Source: Bursaphelenchus xylophilus
Lineage: Eukaryota; Nematoda; Chromadorea; Rhabditida; Aphelenchoididae
Length of the DNA stretch: 64,000 nt
Direction: 5' to 3'
NCBI GenBank assembly: GCA_904066235.2
Contig: CAJFCV020000006.1
Coordinates: 7,874,001-7,938,000 of the forward strand
Positions 22,521 to 33,427 of this stretch are shown piece after piece. A program made the position numbers and the translations under genes. Numbering within the stretch: position 1 is the stretch's first letter; each line of letters starts with the position of its first letter. Below the pieces are notes generated by a model. The model was not told where the DNA came from, did no database searches, and saw only the letters and a list, made by a program, of their open reading frames with translations.

Positions 22521-25434
22521 TTACTTGGGTTGGGAGTGATCGACCAAAGTGTAGGTATAGGTGGCCTGCTGGAAGATCATCTCCAGGCGATCGCTCTCAA
22601 CTCGGCGACCTCCGTAGCGGTTCTTTAGGATCTGAAGGGGTTTTAAATACTACCTGAGTTTCTGCTTACATATAAGAATTTCCGTTCCCTGCTGCGATCA
22701 GAGGGATCTCGACGTCTTTGGATTGCCAGCACATTATCTGCCTCCTGGGTGATCCGGGCTGATCCCCCAATGTGTTGTAGTTCAAGATCTTCGGCCTAGA
22801 ATTGGATTACATTATGCATTCTGTTGACCAACAGAAACTTACATCAGAGATTTTGCGGCTATGCACAACGACTGTGATGTGAATTCCCAAATCATTGGCC
22901 ATTCGACGAAGACGTCCGATGAAACGATCCTGCAAAGTCTTACGAATAGATTGCACTCTTTACCTGAGTATTATACTTGTCTTGAGCGGTTGAAGCTTCG
23001 TTGGAAAGAGTGGCCATCCCCACCAAAAACTGAAGATTGTCAATCACAACGTGCTGAATTCCAGCTGCAACCACTTGAGCTTGGATCTCCTGGAAAGATG
23101 ACGTCATCATGGAGGGATCGATTTACTTACATCAGCCATCTGAGAGACAGTTTTGTTTCGGAATTCATTTGTCTTCATGATGATCATCTCTCCATGAGAA
23201 CGTTCGAATTTATCCAGCCAGGCCTCAACGGTTTGATGATGATCAACCCGATGTAGGGGGAGTCTGGAATTAAATTGCAAAGTATTTTGATTATGTGGGA
23301 ATAGTGGTCATTACAAAATTGAAGACCGTGTGTCACGACGAGGTTGTTAATACATGCAGTTACTGCAATTTTGATGACTATTGTTATCACAACAAGGCAT
23401 ATTAGACACAGTGCGATCGTTTCTCTGCTGTTGCGTTCGATTGAAAGATTGCTTGCAGTTTTGTCTTTTTTTTCAACAGAAGAGAATCGACCGCCCATTC
23501 AATTTAAAGCTTTTCACATTCCTGGACCAAGAAAGAACAAGCCCCAGGAATGCCTCACCCAACAAGACAGCAACTGCAAACACTCTCAAATCAAACGCCA
23601 CATACAGAAACTACCGTACTTGAGACCGTTGTGGTATGTCCGCGACCGTGCCAGAGACCGAATATGGGCGGGCCTGGGAACAGATTTTTATATTTTTTGG
23701 GCGATATTTGTAAATATAAAATAACAGTTAAGCGATGTTTTATACATATAAGAGGATGCACGTCAATCCAGCGCATTTCCTGCCCCGTTTTGACGTTTCG
23801 TCCACACACAATTGATTGAGGAAAAGATTTTTGATATCAAAGTTCTTTTGTAGGAATTTTTGGTGGGCAAAATTGGTATCAAAAAATCAAGAAAAAATTA
23901 ATACATTCGGTTCTAACAAAGAACAAGGTTTTGCCCAGGCTAGCCAAGATAAAACAGTCAATGGAAAAAAATCGTGACGAAACGCCACATCGATTAAACC
24001 TGGGTCAGGAAATAGCTGAGGCGGGATTGACGTAAGATGCTCGTTTCGAGACTTACGCGGCAAATTGGACCAGCATCCATTTAAGAATCTTTTCATCCGG
24101 CATTTCGAAGCTACAGAACATGGTTCGGACCTAAAACGTCATCATGGAAACGATTACAAGTACTTATTTCAAGATACTTACACCCTGGCTAAACAAATCC
24201 ATTGAATATTCGCACAGGAAAGTTGTCTTTCCATAGCCCGTTCCTCCAGTCAAGACTGTCAATTCTCCCGGCCGGAAGCCCTTCAGATATCGATTCAGAG
24301 CTTCCAGACGCTTCCACTAAAATTTAGAATCATAATTTAGAATAGTTTCAAATTTTTATTATTGACTATGATTTTTGGTTATTTTAGCGCCTTACTTGTG
24401 CGAATCCAACCGTTCTTGAGTTGCTTTGAACCAGCTCATTCTTGACCTCTTCTCTGATGTCAATCAGTGATCGAAACCCCCGGAATCTGACTCTTACGGC
24501 CTCCAGAATCCCTTTCAAAATCTCTCCAGATCGGTCATCTCTCAACAATTCCACTGGTCTTTCCGGTTTCGTAATTATATAACATCTGGCTGAATTTAAA
24601 TACGACGCGTAATCTTTAGCATGCTTCTCGTGAATTAAGGGAAACCAAAGATAAATCAGATCGAAATCCTCGAGATATGACATCACATTTTGATCCAATC
24701 TTTCCCCCAAGGGTAACGACAATGCTGGTATGCCATTGGTGGAGTCATAAACAGCCAAAGCATCGCGTTCATTGGTGGTGAGGACGACTCGATTGTCGGC
24801 TGGAGTAATCATATGGTAGCCAAAGATTCCGGAGAACTTTCCTGGTCTATAAATCACAAAATTAGGTTGGGAAATTGTTATTGTTCTATTACTTTAATTC
24901 ATCTTCTGGTAGATTCTCTTTTTCCAATTTATCTCCAAGATACCGGATAATCTTGAGACCTGAGGGGACTTTGTTCCGGGTAGCCGGCCCTCGATATCTT
25001 GGATAACAGAGAGCAGGATGATCGTAGTGATCCATGTGGCCACGAACGTTGTATCTGGACAAAGTGGCCGCCGAGATTTGCTAATAAAGAATCATTACTT
25101 TAAGGTTTGCTACATTATTCGATTATTTTGAAAGTTGAAACTTACATCAATTCCCAGTTGAGCTAGCAATGATCTGAACTCGGCCTGGTCATCCACATTC
25201 CGGACTTCACTCAAGTCGATGGCCTCATTCCAGATGTGCCGGATAGCTGGATCGACATTCATTGACGTTGGAGTGGCTGGCTGTATCTTATTATCAGCAC
25301 CGTCAGGATCAGAAGCAAAGTCGGTACTTTCGTCCGAAATCTGTGTCGCGTCCGATGTGACTTGATCCGTGGAGTTGGCAAAGTTGGAGAGCTCGTTGGC
25401 TGGTGGCTGACCTCGAGCTGAGATCTTTTCAGCG
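22521..25434 (-). CDS. TWNK: Mitochondrial replicative DNA helicase Twinkle (5' end unresolved)
   Basis: Ten exons are visible on the minus strand (25434-25146, 25080-24893, 24846-24396, 24316-24182, 24130-24057, 23263-23131, 23089-22964, 22929-22843, 22795-22670, 22631-22521). The N-terminal half has the inactive TOPRIM-like part of Twinkle ([20 protein letters not shown]). The C-terminal half is a RecA-like hexameric helicase with Walker [10 protein letters not shown], Walker [10 protein letters not shown], the HSRK block and [12 protein letters not shown]. The stop at 22521-22523 follows DHSQPK. Twinkle unwinds mtDNA at the replication fork. The presequence exon is not resolved. A 793-bp intron (23264-24056) stands out against neighbours of 34-79 bp. 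The gene converges with the STAR gene across a MITE. Confidence 0.92.
23264..24056 (-). other. Unusually long Twinkle intron with a possible nested open frame
   Basis: The flanking exons join directly (FAA|LPLHRV), so this is intron. On the same strand an ATG at 23498 opens a 104-codon frame (to 23184) beginning [17 protein letters not shown], followed by a hydrophobic segment ([18 protein letters not shown]) that looks like one membrane pass. The last part overlaps a Twinkle exon in another frame. There is no domain or poly(A) support, so I do not call a gene. Confidence 0.3.
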
Positions 25435-26178
25435 CTAAAATAAAGTTAATATTACAATATTAATTAAATTATTCCAAACAGTCTCCCCAATTTTTAATTT
25501 GCAAGTGAGGGCTTCCAAGTGCGACGCTAAGATTTTCATTAAACTTTGCATACAGGGCCACATATTAAATAAATCCTAAAAGTCTTAGTTTGCGATTTGC
25601 AGTCACAGCCAAGATATTCACCGATATTTGCCGCCGACAGAGTACGTGAAACGCGGAAGCGGTTCGTGTAGTTTCTGCAAAACGCGAGCTAAAAATGCCG
25701 CATAAACTTCTTAGAAATATTTAAAAATGCGTCGCAATTTGAGTGCGTGCCCTATTAGTACAATTAAAGTCCTAACCAGCTGATGTATTTTTGTGACACA
25801 CCCAACTGCATCTATTGTACGATTACAAATCAGCCAGATACCCCGCGAGAAACCCGCGGCCCATAATCTTAGCCGACCTCTGCCCCTTAATGTGGAATAT
25901 AAAAACGACTACTCCAAAAACCATTCCAGACATCCATTTCCGTCGGTCCCTTCACTTTGCAGTATTTATTTTCTTGGTCCATATTATGGCCACCTACTTT
26001 CCGTTGAGGCCCAATTGTGTGTAATCGGGCGTTCCGAAGAATAAGTGATGGAAAGATTTGCATTACGAACTCAGTCGGTAAACAAAAAAAACTGCTTCTT
26101 GGGATGTAAAGTTAAGACTTGACATAGACGAGGACTAATACATGCGATACACCTTCGCTCCAAATTCGATTCAACTCA
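25435..26178. other. Upstream region of Twinkle
   Basis: This probably holds the first exon(s) and promoter of Twinkle. On the minus strand an acceptor (cgttttgcag, ending near 25679) is followed by a basic stretch reading YTNRFRVSRTLSAAN, which resembles a mitochondrial presequence. I could not connect it to the first firm exon in frame. An ATG cluster near 25570-25590 (MWPCMQSLMKIL) is an alternative. No other gene is seen. Confidence 0.4.
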
Positions 26179-27114
26179 CTATCTCTTCGGGGTCCGGACA
26201 GTTATATAAGGTTCGTCGGTCTCCGTGTCGTCTGCTGGTGGGATGTACAGTGCATAATCGTCCAAATACCTGACAGTCCTTGGTCTCCGCCCTTCCGATG
26301 AACTTTTCCGTCTTCTAATTGATGATGTTAGTGGTGTTTGTCTTCGCAAAAACGAAGGGGAAGAGTTGGTTACCCTGTTTGAGGCTGGTCGTCGTCGATA
26401 TCTGTAATCTCGGAGATCCTCATCGCTATCTTCCTCATCATAAATGTCAAAATATCTCCGAGAACTTCGTGGCCGATCCCATGGCATCGTTTGATTGGTT
26501 GCGGGGCGGATTGGCCGATCGTCCGGATTAATTTTAGACGATGTAGATGTGGACCGACGTTGGATAGGAGGGGAGGGAGAGGAGGGTCGATTTCGATTAG
26601 TCGAAGAGGGATCTATAGGATGGAGTTAGAGGAACAAAGAGGATTAATTAAAGATCACGGAGCAAAAAAAATATAAAAAAGATACTGTAGCAGAGAAGTT
26701 ATTATACGATTGTAGCAGACAAATTATTATATGTATAAAAGGCATAGTGTTGAAGTAGATATAAGTGCACAAATAAAAGCATAAGACAACATTTGGTGAC
26801 TTACATTCCCAACAGGCATCTCCATCGTCATTCCTCCTCACCGTGACCATCTTTTCTCCCGATTCCTCTATTCTGTCTTCATACAAATACTTATCTCTCA
26901 TACAATCCGCACAAATACATGGCAAATCCCTTCTTCTTACAGTAAATTGCAAGAAAACAGCTGGTTTGCATTCATGACCATCCTCCCAACTGGAATCCCC
27001 ATCCTCCGCCATCACCTCCGATGCAGACTTGTCTCCTTTTTTGTTCGTCTTTGAGTCAAAAAGAGGACTTCTCAGCTTGAGATCCAACACACACACAACA
27101 AGTGTACAACAAAT
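26179..27114 (-). CDS. Unrecognised protein with Cys-containing N-terminal part and Arg/Ser-rich tail (5' incomplete)
   Basis: Two exons are clear: 27114-26805 and 26612-26179, joined as CWE|YPSSTNRNR (GTAAG..TATAG), with the stop at 26179-26181. The upstream exon follows an acceptor (tttatatag), so a further 5' exon with the start codon is probably missing. It starts with a hydrophobic ICCTLVVCVLDLKL that could be part of a signal peptide or anchor. A domain with paired Cys (HECKP, CICADCM, ACWE) follows. The second exon is basic and Ser/Arg/Pro-rich with an acidic insert (DIYDEEDSDEDLRDY). I do not recognise the family. The Cys pattern plus hydrophobic start suggests a secreted or membrane-tethered nematode-specific protein; this is inference. 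Confidence 0.5.
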
Positions 27115-27739
27115 CTATATAAACGGCCATGGAATGTGTAAAGTTGTATAGAAAGTAATAAGTATGAATTGAGAGTAATTACAATAAATAAACATCAACA
27201 AGGAGTAGTAGGAAAGAGTGAAAGGAATAGGGAGAAAAGGGATTGTCATCACAAAAGGCCATAAATAGTTAGGAAATGGCGATGGACATAAGAAATGATT
27301 GAGAAAAGGAGAGTAAAAGGTCGGAAATGCATATGAAAAAAGGACTGTTACAAGAGCTGTCGGATAAATTTTGACCTCAAAGAATTTTGCAGATCAAATT
27401 GACAAAAATTTGCGGGAGTTTTTGACAGTGGTGTGTGGTCATCTACACGAAAATTTTTTTAAAAACGCATTATAGCTCTCTACACTCATAAAATGTTTGA
27501 AACATCCTCCAGAACGGTCTCATCTTCCCCCAAAACTGACTGCTTTCCATTACGTTTACTCCTTTTTCCCTCATTGGTCAGAAAATAAATGTTCTGTGAA
27601 GTAAACGAGTGTTGAAAGTAGATAGTAATCTCTTTTTTCTGCCTCAACTCGTTCTGTTTTTTCCGGTCCATATTTATAAAATCTTTTGAGAAAGGTTAAA
27701 CCCGACTCTCCATACAATTTCTGTTATTCCAAATTACAT
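27115..27739. other. Intergenic stretch with one doubtful small frame
   Basis: A minus-strand frame at 27671-27486 (61 codons, MDRKKQNELRQKKEI..) could be a further exon of the neighbouring gene at 27740-28305, whose last exon is also rich in charged helix. No splice pair joins them cleanly and that gene has its own stop. The missing 5' exon of the gene at 26179 should also lie here. No repeats are seen. Confidence 0.35.
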
Positions 27740-28305
27740 TCAAACCCACTTTTCACGAAGTTTTCGGAGATTGTCCATATGTTCTCGACGTTTTCTCTCG
27801 TCCCGGTCATGTTTCTTAGTCATCAAATCGAGATAACTGATGTTGTCGAACAGGTCCGAGTCCAGCTATAATTTACAGTATCTATTGTCACAGGAACTAC
27901 TTACATCTTCGATTCCAGTCAATGCGACTCTATCTAATTCATCGTTTTGTACAGGTTTCAGGGCCTTGCCGCCTTTCTTGGGCAATGGAGGGACTTGTTT
28001 CTTCTTCTGGGTTGGAGTTTCGCTCATCTTTTCCGGAGGGGATGATGTCGTGGGGCTCGAATTGAAGTCGACAACAAATGCCACAGACTTTTTTTGGTCC
28101 TAAAGTATTTTGGATTACTGTAATTTTTCCCTAAATATTTTTTAAATAAAAACTACAGTAATCCTTGACCACGAAATTCTCGAAAAATATTCGAGAACCC
28201 TGTAAACCAAAGTGTTCAACTCCTCGGAATAAGTTGTTGACGAGTATTCGGGTTCGGGCCTACCTTTTCCTCCGCCTGCTCACTGGTATGTTGATGTCGA
28301 GACAT
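27740..28305 (-). CDS. Small charged cytosolic protein, unrecognised
   Basis: Three exons (28305-28264, 28099-27905, 27865-27740) give 120 residues, all joins in phase 0. The start MSRHQHTSEQAEEK is encoded alone in a 42-bp exon. Then comes SVAFVVDFNSSPTTSSPPEK, a Lys/Pro-rich segment (QKKKQVPPLPKKGGKA), and an acidic-to-basic helical end (DLFDNISYLDLMTKKHDRDERKRREHM in outline) that ends LREKWV. No signal peptide or membrane segment. The VAFVVDF strand and helical tail look structured and conserved, but I cannot name the family. Spacing and strand suggest it could be co-transcribed with the gene downstream at 26179. Confidence 0.6.
28112..28164. repeat. Short inverted repeat around ATTACTGTA
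   Basis: GGATTACTGTA at 28112-28122 pairs with TACAGTAATCC at 28154-28164 inside the first intron of the small charged protein gene. The stem is 11 bp with a 31-bp AT-rich loop. The core ATTACTGTAAT recurs elsewhere in the window's non-coding DNA. Confidence 0.5.
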
Positions 28306-28706
28306 CCAACTGACCGTTGCAAATCCTCTATTTACAAGCACAAGTGGTCACTCTTGTTAGGAAGAGATGATTACTCGAATACCGATGCCCTCCGGGCTTG
28401 TGCCAATCCCCTTTTTCCGAGGAGTTTTTTTGGATTTTACCCGAAAATACGAAACCACTTATCGAATAATTTGAATTAAACGGAAGAATGGCCGGAAGGA
28501 AGTAGGCCACCGCTTTATGGGGACAAGGAACTCACTAGATTACCGCCTCGCACTTACTAGTACAAGGAGTACACTTGTTTGCAGTCAGGCCGAGATTAGA
28601 TGTACACGTATATATACATCAGAAAGTTACAGTAATTATTTGCTTATAAAGCACTTTTATTTTAAAGTCTTTGGTATTTACAGCCATATAAAATCATAAA
28701 AATCAT
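28306..28706. other. Intergenic space before the neuropeptide-like gene's 3' end
   Basis: It contains the 5' region of the gene ending at 28305 and, near 28655, a minus-strand aataaa that serves the neuropeptide-like gene. Open frames here are not supported. Confidence 0.4.
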
Positions 28707-28886
28707 TTAAAAAGTCGAGTTTCCGTCGTTGAATCCAGCATCTCTCTTCCCAAACAATCCAAGTCCACGGCCACCCAAAACAGGAGCCGGTCCGAACGTC
28801 AAATATTGGGCGTTTGCATATTCAACGATCAAGTTTAAAGCCAAAATAACGACGCAGAAGAGGACGACTGGGCTAACTGATGGCAT
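28707..28886 (-). CDS. Neuropeptide-like protein precursor (59 residues)
   Basis: A single-exon 59-residue frame starts at the ATG 28886-28884 and stops at 28707-28709. A trans-splice-like acceptor (ctgtttatag) ends 6 bp upstream of the ATG. Residues 1-26 form a signal peptide (MPSVSPVVLFCVVILALNLI.. ending ANA|QY). After it comes one candidate peptide starting QYLTFGPAP and ending GGRGLGLFG, followed by the dibasic KR. Gly-Lys-Arg is the standard amidation and cleavage signal, so the expected product is a 19-residue peptide with a pyroglutamate-capable N-terminus and an amidated Phe. The C-terminal remnant is DAGFNDGNSTF. A minus-strand aataaa lies near 28655. I cannot place it in a named NLP or FLP family: GLGLF-amide does not match RFamide or the common NLP endings I know. 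The gene is too short for most gene finders. Confidence 0.75.
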   Translation of the reverse strand: MPSVSPVVLFCVVILALNLIVEYANAQYLTFGPAPVLGGRGLGLFGKRDAGFNDGNSTF

Positions 28887-29360
28887 GATGACTATAAACA
28901 GGGCAGGTATTACTTTCTAGAAACAAGAAAAAAGGTCAGACCTCGGAATGATGACTAAAACAATCAGCTCTTCATTTTATACCATTATGGTTAATACTCG
29001 AAGACACAATGCAAATAACTCAAGGAGCTCTTAGCGGGGTTTTGACTCCGATTAATTGATTACAAAACTAGAAACAATGTTTACAAGCCCCCGCGTTCAG
29101 GTCTGCGATCTATTCCGAGAGCGTTGTTTACCAGGTTATGAGAAAACCTTTTGGAAAACATTTGAATACCGGATAACATAAGTATAATAGAAATATTCCA
29201 ACAAATGCTAAGGAGATGTTTATTTCCTTATCTTAAATAATTTTAATTGGCCTTCGACTGGAGAAGAACCAGAAAACCAAAGCCAACGCTCTCCAGTCCG
29301 AGAACCTTAAAGCGGGCCCAAATCTCCCAATTCCAGTCCCGTCGACCCAAAGTAGAGTGC
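28887..29360. other. Upstream region of the neuropeptide-like gene and collagen 3' UTR
   Basis: The collagen gene's minus-strand aataaa lies near 29219. The remaining sequence is the presumed promoter of the peptide gene. I see no further gene. Confidence 0.4.
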
Positions 29361-30340
29361 TTAACGACGTCTGGTTCCATCCTCGAAGAAGACTCCGCCA
29401 TCGATGGCACAGTATTTGGGGCAGATTCCCTTCTCTCCGGGTTGGCCTGGAGGTCCAGCTTGACCGGGCTGTCCTGGCTGTCCGTCGTTTCCGGGTGGTC
29501 CTGGTGGGCCAGGTGGTCCCTTGGGTCCAGCTGGTCCTGGTCCGGCATCGGCTCCTGGCTGTCCTGGTGGTCCTGGTGGGCCTGGTGGTCCCTGGTCTCC
29601 GGGAGGTCCTGGTGGGCCGGGGACGATTGGCTCGGAGACGGCTGGGGCTCCTGGTTCTCCTGGGGCTCCGGGTTGACCGGGCTGTCCTGGTGGACCGGGT
29701 GGTCCCTTTGGTCCGGGCTCTCCTGGGGCGGCATCTTGTCCTGGGTTTCCGGGCTGACCTGGGGCTCCAGCATCTCCTGGGGGTCCTGGTGGACCTGGAG
29801 GGCCGGGTGGTCCTTGTGGGCATGGCTTGCATGGGGGTGGGGTGACGGGCTCGCAAGGCTGGACTGGCGGCTTTCCTGGGTTTCCAGGGAGACCGGGAGC
29901 TCCGGGCTTACCAGGGCGACCTGGCTTACCGGGAGTACCGGCTGGTCCTGGGGGACCGGGCAAGCAGCAGCCGTCGCAGCTTCCGCCACCGGCGGCAGCG
30001 CTACCACCTCCAACGCCAGAGTCTCCGTAGCCGGCCTGACGGGCGGTACGGTTTCCTGGGGCGAATGGCTGACTGCGGAGTTGATGGACCTCAGCCCAGA
30101 TGTCCTTGGCTGATCCCTGGAACCGAGAAAATTAGTAAGAGTCGCCAGGTCAAAATAGCAAATAATAAAAATACTTACCTTGCAGTAGGTGATCTCGTTG
30201 TGCATTTGTCTGCGGACTTGGTGCACATAGTTGTAGACCATGGGCAAGGTCACGCAGACCGAGAGAACGGCGACCACGGAGAAAGTGACGGCCGAATAGG
30301 CCACAAAACGATAAGCCTTTAAACGGTTTTCCACGTCCAT
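29361..30340 (-). CDS. Nematode cuticle collagen
   Basis: Two exons (30340-30179, 30116-29361) encode 305 residues, the usual size for this family. The N-terminus holds the conserved block [20 protein letters not shown] and a hydrophobic signal anchor, then IWAEV and a subtilisin-like cleavage site of RxxR form (RTAR). Next is a Cys pair region ([12 protein letters not shown]), several Gly-X-Y runs broken by short interruptions (for example [19 protein letters not shown] and AVSEPIVP), and the non-collagenous end [17 protein letters not shown]. The cysteines flanking the Gly-X-Y blocks mark trimer registration and crosslinking. Collagens of this class are secreted by hypodermis and cut before assembly into the cuticle. 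The second exon's GC-rich repeats produce long spurious frames on the other strand. Which clade gene it corresponds to cannot be told. Confidence 0.95.
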
Positions 30341-30728
30341 GATTATAGAAACCAGAGACTGATACGAGGCTTTGGGATTCCGACCGGCCTTAAATAGCGA
30401 CGCTGAAGAAGGGGGCGGCGGGCGCTTAAAACAAAGTAGCGGTCTCACTTTTACTCCTCAAGGCTTTCAACATCGGGGAAAACGAGTTTCCATCGACGGA
30501 GTCAACTGATAAAAACAATAAAGGTAGACTCGTTTACCTTCCAAAGCACTGCTCAAAACGCTTTTCTCAGGACGACAAAAATGATGGGCTGTTGTAAATT
30601 TTAAGGCAATTTACAAAGTTTTGGAACATTAAAATTTAAACTAACTATGCCGCCTATAACAGTCATTAAATTGTACATATTATTATAGGCAATATATAAC
30701 TTTATTCTCTGGATGGAGGACTCTCCGA
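30341..30728 (-). promoter_or_regulatory. Collagen upstream region with TATA-like box
   Basis: The minus-strand sequence CTATTTAAGG (30388-30397) lies about 50 bp upstream of the collagen ATG and could be its TATA box. Further upstream is the 3' UTR of the secreted peptide gene, with a minus-strand aataaa near 30701. Confidence 0.4.
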
Positions 30729-31363
30729 TTAATAGAACATTCTAGATCTCATACGAGGATGCCAGACTTTGTCGCTCAATGCCATGACCACATCTCCTTC
30801 CATCTTCTCTTCTTTTGGTTTCTCCGTGCTTATTTTGATTGGGCCATTAGGAGCCTGAAAACACTTTCATCTTCTTAGTATCTACGCCTATTTTGCATAA
30901 GGCGATATCCTCTTTGTCTACCGTAAATGTAGATATATGCCTTATAAAATGGATCACACAATTTGTGTCGGGGAATGTACATTTATTCACAAAATAAGAG
31001 CACAAAATTAACATGGGTAACAGCAGGGATCAACAAAACAGACATTGGGGAATGTTGTTGCCCTAAAATGGAGAAGATTACTGTAACAAAACGATGATTA
31101 CTTTGAGCTTACATTTGGACGGACTCGATGGGACCAGGGCATTCCATATCGAGCCATCTGAGATCGCGCAGGACGCCAGAATTGGCCACTAAAATAAATT
31201 TATAATAATGATGCCTTGTTCAACTTACAATGGGACATCAATAATATTAAACTTACACTTCCGCTCCATTTGAATCATCAAAATCCCACTGAGCCACCGC
31301 GAAATTCACGAAAAACGACAAGAAAAGGACAAAGAAAAGTCTGACAAACTGATTGGATGACAT
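30729..31363 (-). CDS. Secreted peptide precursor, long isoform
   Basis: Exons 31363-31257, 31188-31113 and 30854-30729 join in frame (phases 2 and 0). The start gives a signal peptide (MSSNQFVRLFFVLFLSFF.. ending AVA|QWDFDD). Exon 2 encodes a basic, Trp/Met-rich segment around FWRPARSQMARYGMPW. The long last exon adds a Lys/Glu-rich spacer and ends KVWHPRMRSRMFY. The two W-x-P...Y segments (WRPARSQMARY and WHPRMRSRMFY, 11 residues each) look like weak internal repeats, which supports joining this exon to the gene. A minus-strand aataaa lies about 25 bp after the stop. Overall it resembles a neuropeptide or small secreted effector precursor, but there is no classical amidation site, so the role is open. 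Confidence 0.6.
31030..31363 (-). CDS. Secreted peptide precursor, short isoform (alternative 3' exon)
   Basis: The same first two exons can splice to 31062-31030 instead, also in phase 0, adding GNNIPQCLFC and a stop, for 71 residues in all. A minus-strand aataaa follows at about 30981-30986, roughly 50 bp after this stop, so this exon has its own 3' end. The short form ends with a Cys-x2-Cys that the long form lacks. Use of either end would change the mature C-terminus and disulphide potential. Transcript data would decide which exon is used or whether both are. Confidence 0.55.
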
Positions 31364-33427
31364 CGCTCCGGCCACTCTAAAAAACAACAGTAAAAAAGGA
31401 ACTTAAATAAATACGCACAACCCGACGTCACGTAACTCACGTAACCCGGTTATCCAAAACGTTGGGTTCCCTCAACAAGGCTAGTTGGCATCCTTTTTAC
31501 ATCTACACTTATATACGCAGGAAAAGGGCGGGCTTTTCCGAGTTTACATTTGGGCTTAAATTACGATAAACGAAATTGTAAACCAGGACAAGTAAGTAAA
31601 AAGTAAAAGTTTTTTCTCGGATTACGTCTTGCCCTCGGAGCTTTAAAAGGCAACATTACACGTGGACTGCGTGGGATGATTAATATGGCCAGATTACGGT
31701 AACAAAACGGATCGTGCATGTTCTGAAGCGTTCTCAAACTCTGTTCTATACATAACAGAAGACAAGTTTCCCCCATTCGCTAAACTCCGAAATGATTGCA
31801 TATATTCCATTAAATAACCCAGTAAATACACGTCATTAGGTAACAACACGGGACTAAGTCATATTAGCTGCTTTCAAATATATGAACACGATCTATTCAT
31901 ATCACAAATTGACTTAATTCCATCTAAAATTGGAATTTTTAAAAATATTTTTTTGCAATAAAAACAAGTCAAGCCCTGAGGAGACAAGTGATGTCTGTGC
32001 CGGAAATGGATATCATGGAAAACGGATAACAAAAGAAGAACATCTTCCATTACAAAAAACAAAATGGTGTTGCAATGTCATGGGAGTGTTGTGCAAATAA
32101 ATATACAAGGACGCCAGGTGATATACAGTATGCTTTGACTTAAAAATCCACCAAGAATTACAAATAGAGAATAACTCAAGAATGCCATAAAAATGGGAAC
32201 GGCCTAAGCTTCACTGCCGTTCAAATGAGAAACTTGACGTTTTATTAATTCGTGGAAAGTTTGCGACCTCAGGGGAATGGGGAGAGATTACTACTTCACT
32301 AAACGAAATGAACAGAAAGTGAGCTGAGCAGAAATTCTGGTCATAACTGCCATCCACAGACCAATTATATCATCTATTCTACTATACTAGCCATTTGTTA
32401 CACAATTTTGGATTTCAAGGAAGTCTTAAGGAAGCCTGACGGAAAACGTGAAGAAAGGAGAGGAAAATAAGATGAACAACACCTCCGCAAACTCTTGTAT
32501 TCAATAAGACCATGTTAAGGACAGTCCCACATACTCATTCACCCTCAAATCCCTCATATTAACAAATGAGGTAAAAAATAATTATAGGGCATACATAATC
32601 TAGTATAGTATCCACTGAAGATTGATATCCAGAAAAATATTATTGCGTGTTTTCCTGCAGACAATGGGCATTCTCTTAACTTGGGTGGTCACATCAAAAA
32701 GTTCGAACGATCTCTAGCCACATACAGTAAGATTTACTACTTATTTACACAGAAATTAAACTCAGAGATTGCATCAGAAACAGACCGCAACATGAACGGA
32801 AGTAGGTGTGGGTAGGTAATCTATTTATAGACACTTCCCTGAAAACGCAATCGTGTCATTGTTTTTGCAATTTGTGCGGTTCCTTCCACCAAACGTGGGA
32901 ACTTCTAGGGTTACACTGGCACTCAAATGTTGAGTTAAGAGATAAAAAAATTAGCCGAACGGTGAAGAGTAGAGAGATTTTAGTACGAAGAACTGTATGG
33001 AAGGCAATGAGAGCTCAAAAATATTGCCAAAAGTCATGGAGTAGAATTAGTTTCGATCGGTAAATTAAAATTTCATCAAGTCATCAGTTATTCCGTTATT
33101 CCTATGGATAACATAATTGGAAAAAAGTCAAATTCAAGAAGTATGTAAATTGTTCTTAAAGCTTTTGAGTGATGTGGAATAAACGACATATGGTAATGAC
33201 CGTTTTCGCACACTTCACATACCATTAGACATCCAGAAGAATGTGTCATAAATATTTTGAGAACAAAAAAACAATTGGACATGCTCAATACACTGTAACT
33301 TTGTGTTTCATCTTCCCGTTGAAGCAACAATCAATAATTCCAACTTACAAATCGATGTTGCGAAGAAACGAAATTCCTCGATTTTTTCTTGGCATTGTTG
33401 TTGTTTTTTATAGTCAACTGGAAAACG
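31364..33427. other. Intergenic, 2.1 kb
   Basis: It includes the promoter of the secreted peptide gene (minus) and of the small membrane protein (plus). The CCTGAGG-type motif occurs at 31973 and 32267. A plus frame at 32806-33063 with a GTG start is not convincing. No repeats or RNA genes are recognised. An acceptor (ttttttatag) ends at 33411, 16 bp before the next gene's ATG. Confidence 0.45.

Noticed and set aside
29247..30113. 288-codon plus-strand frame rich in Trp/Ser/Gly
   Set aside because: It is the antisense of the collagen Gly-X-Y repeats; the bias comes from the GGT/CCT triplets.
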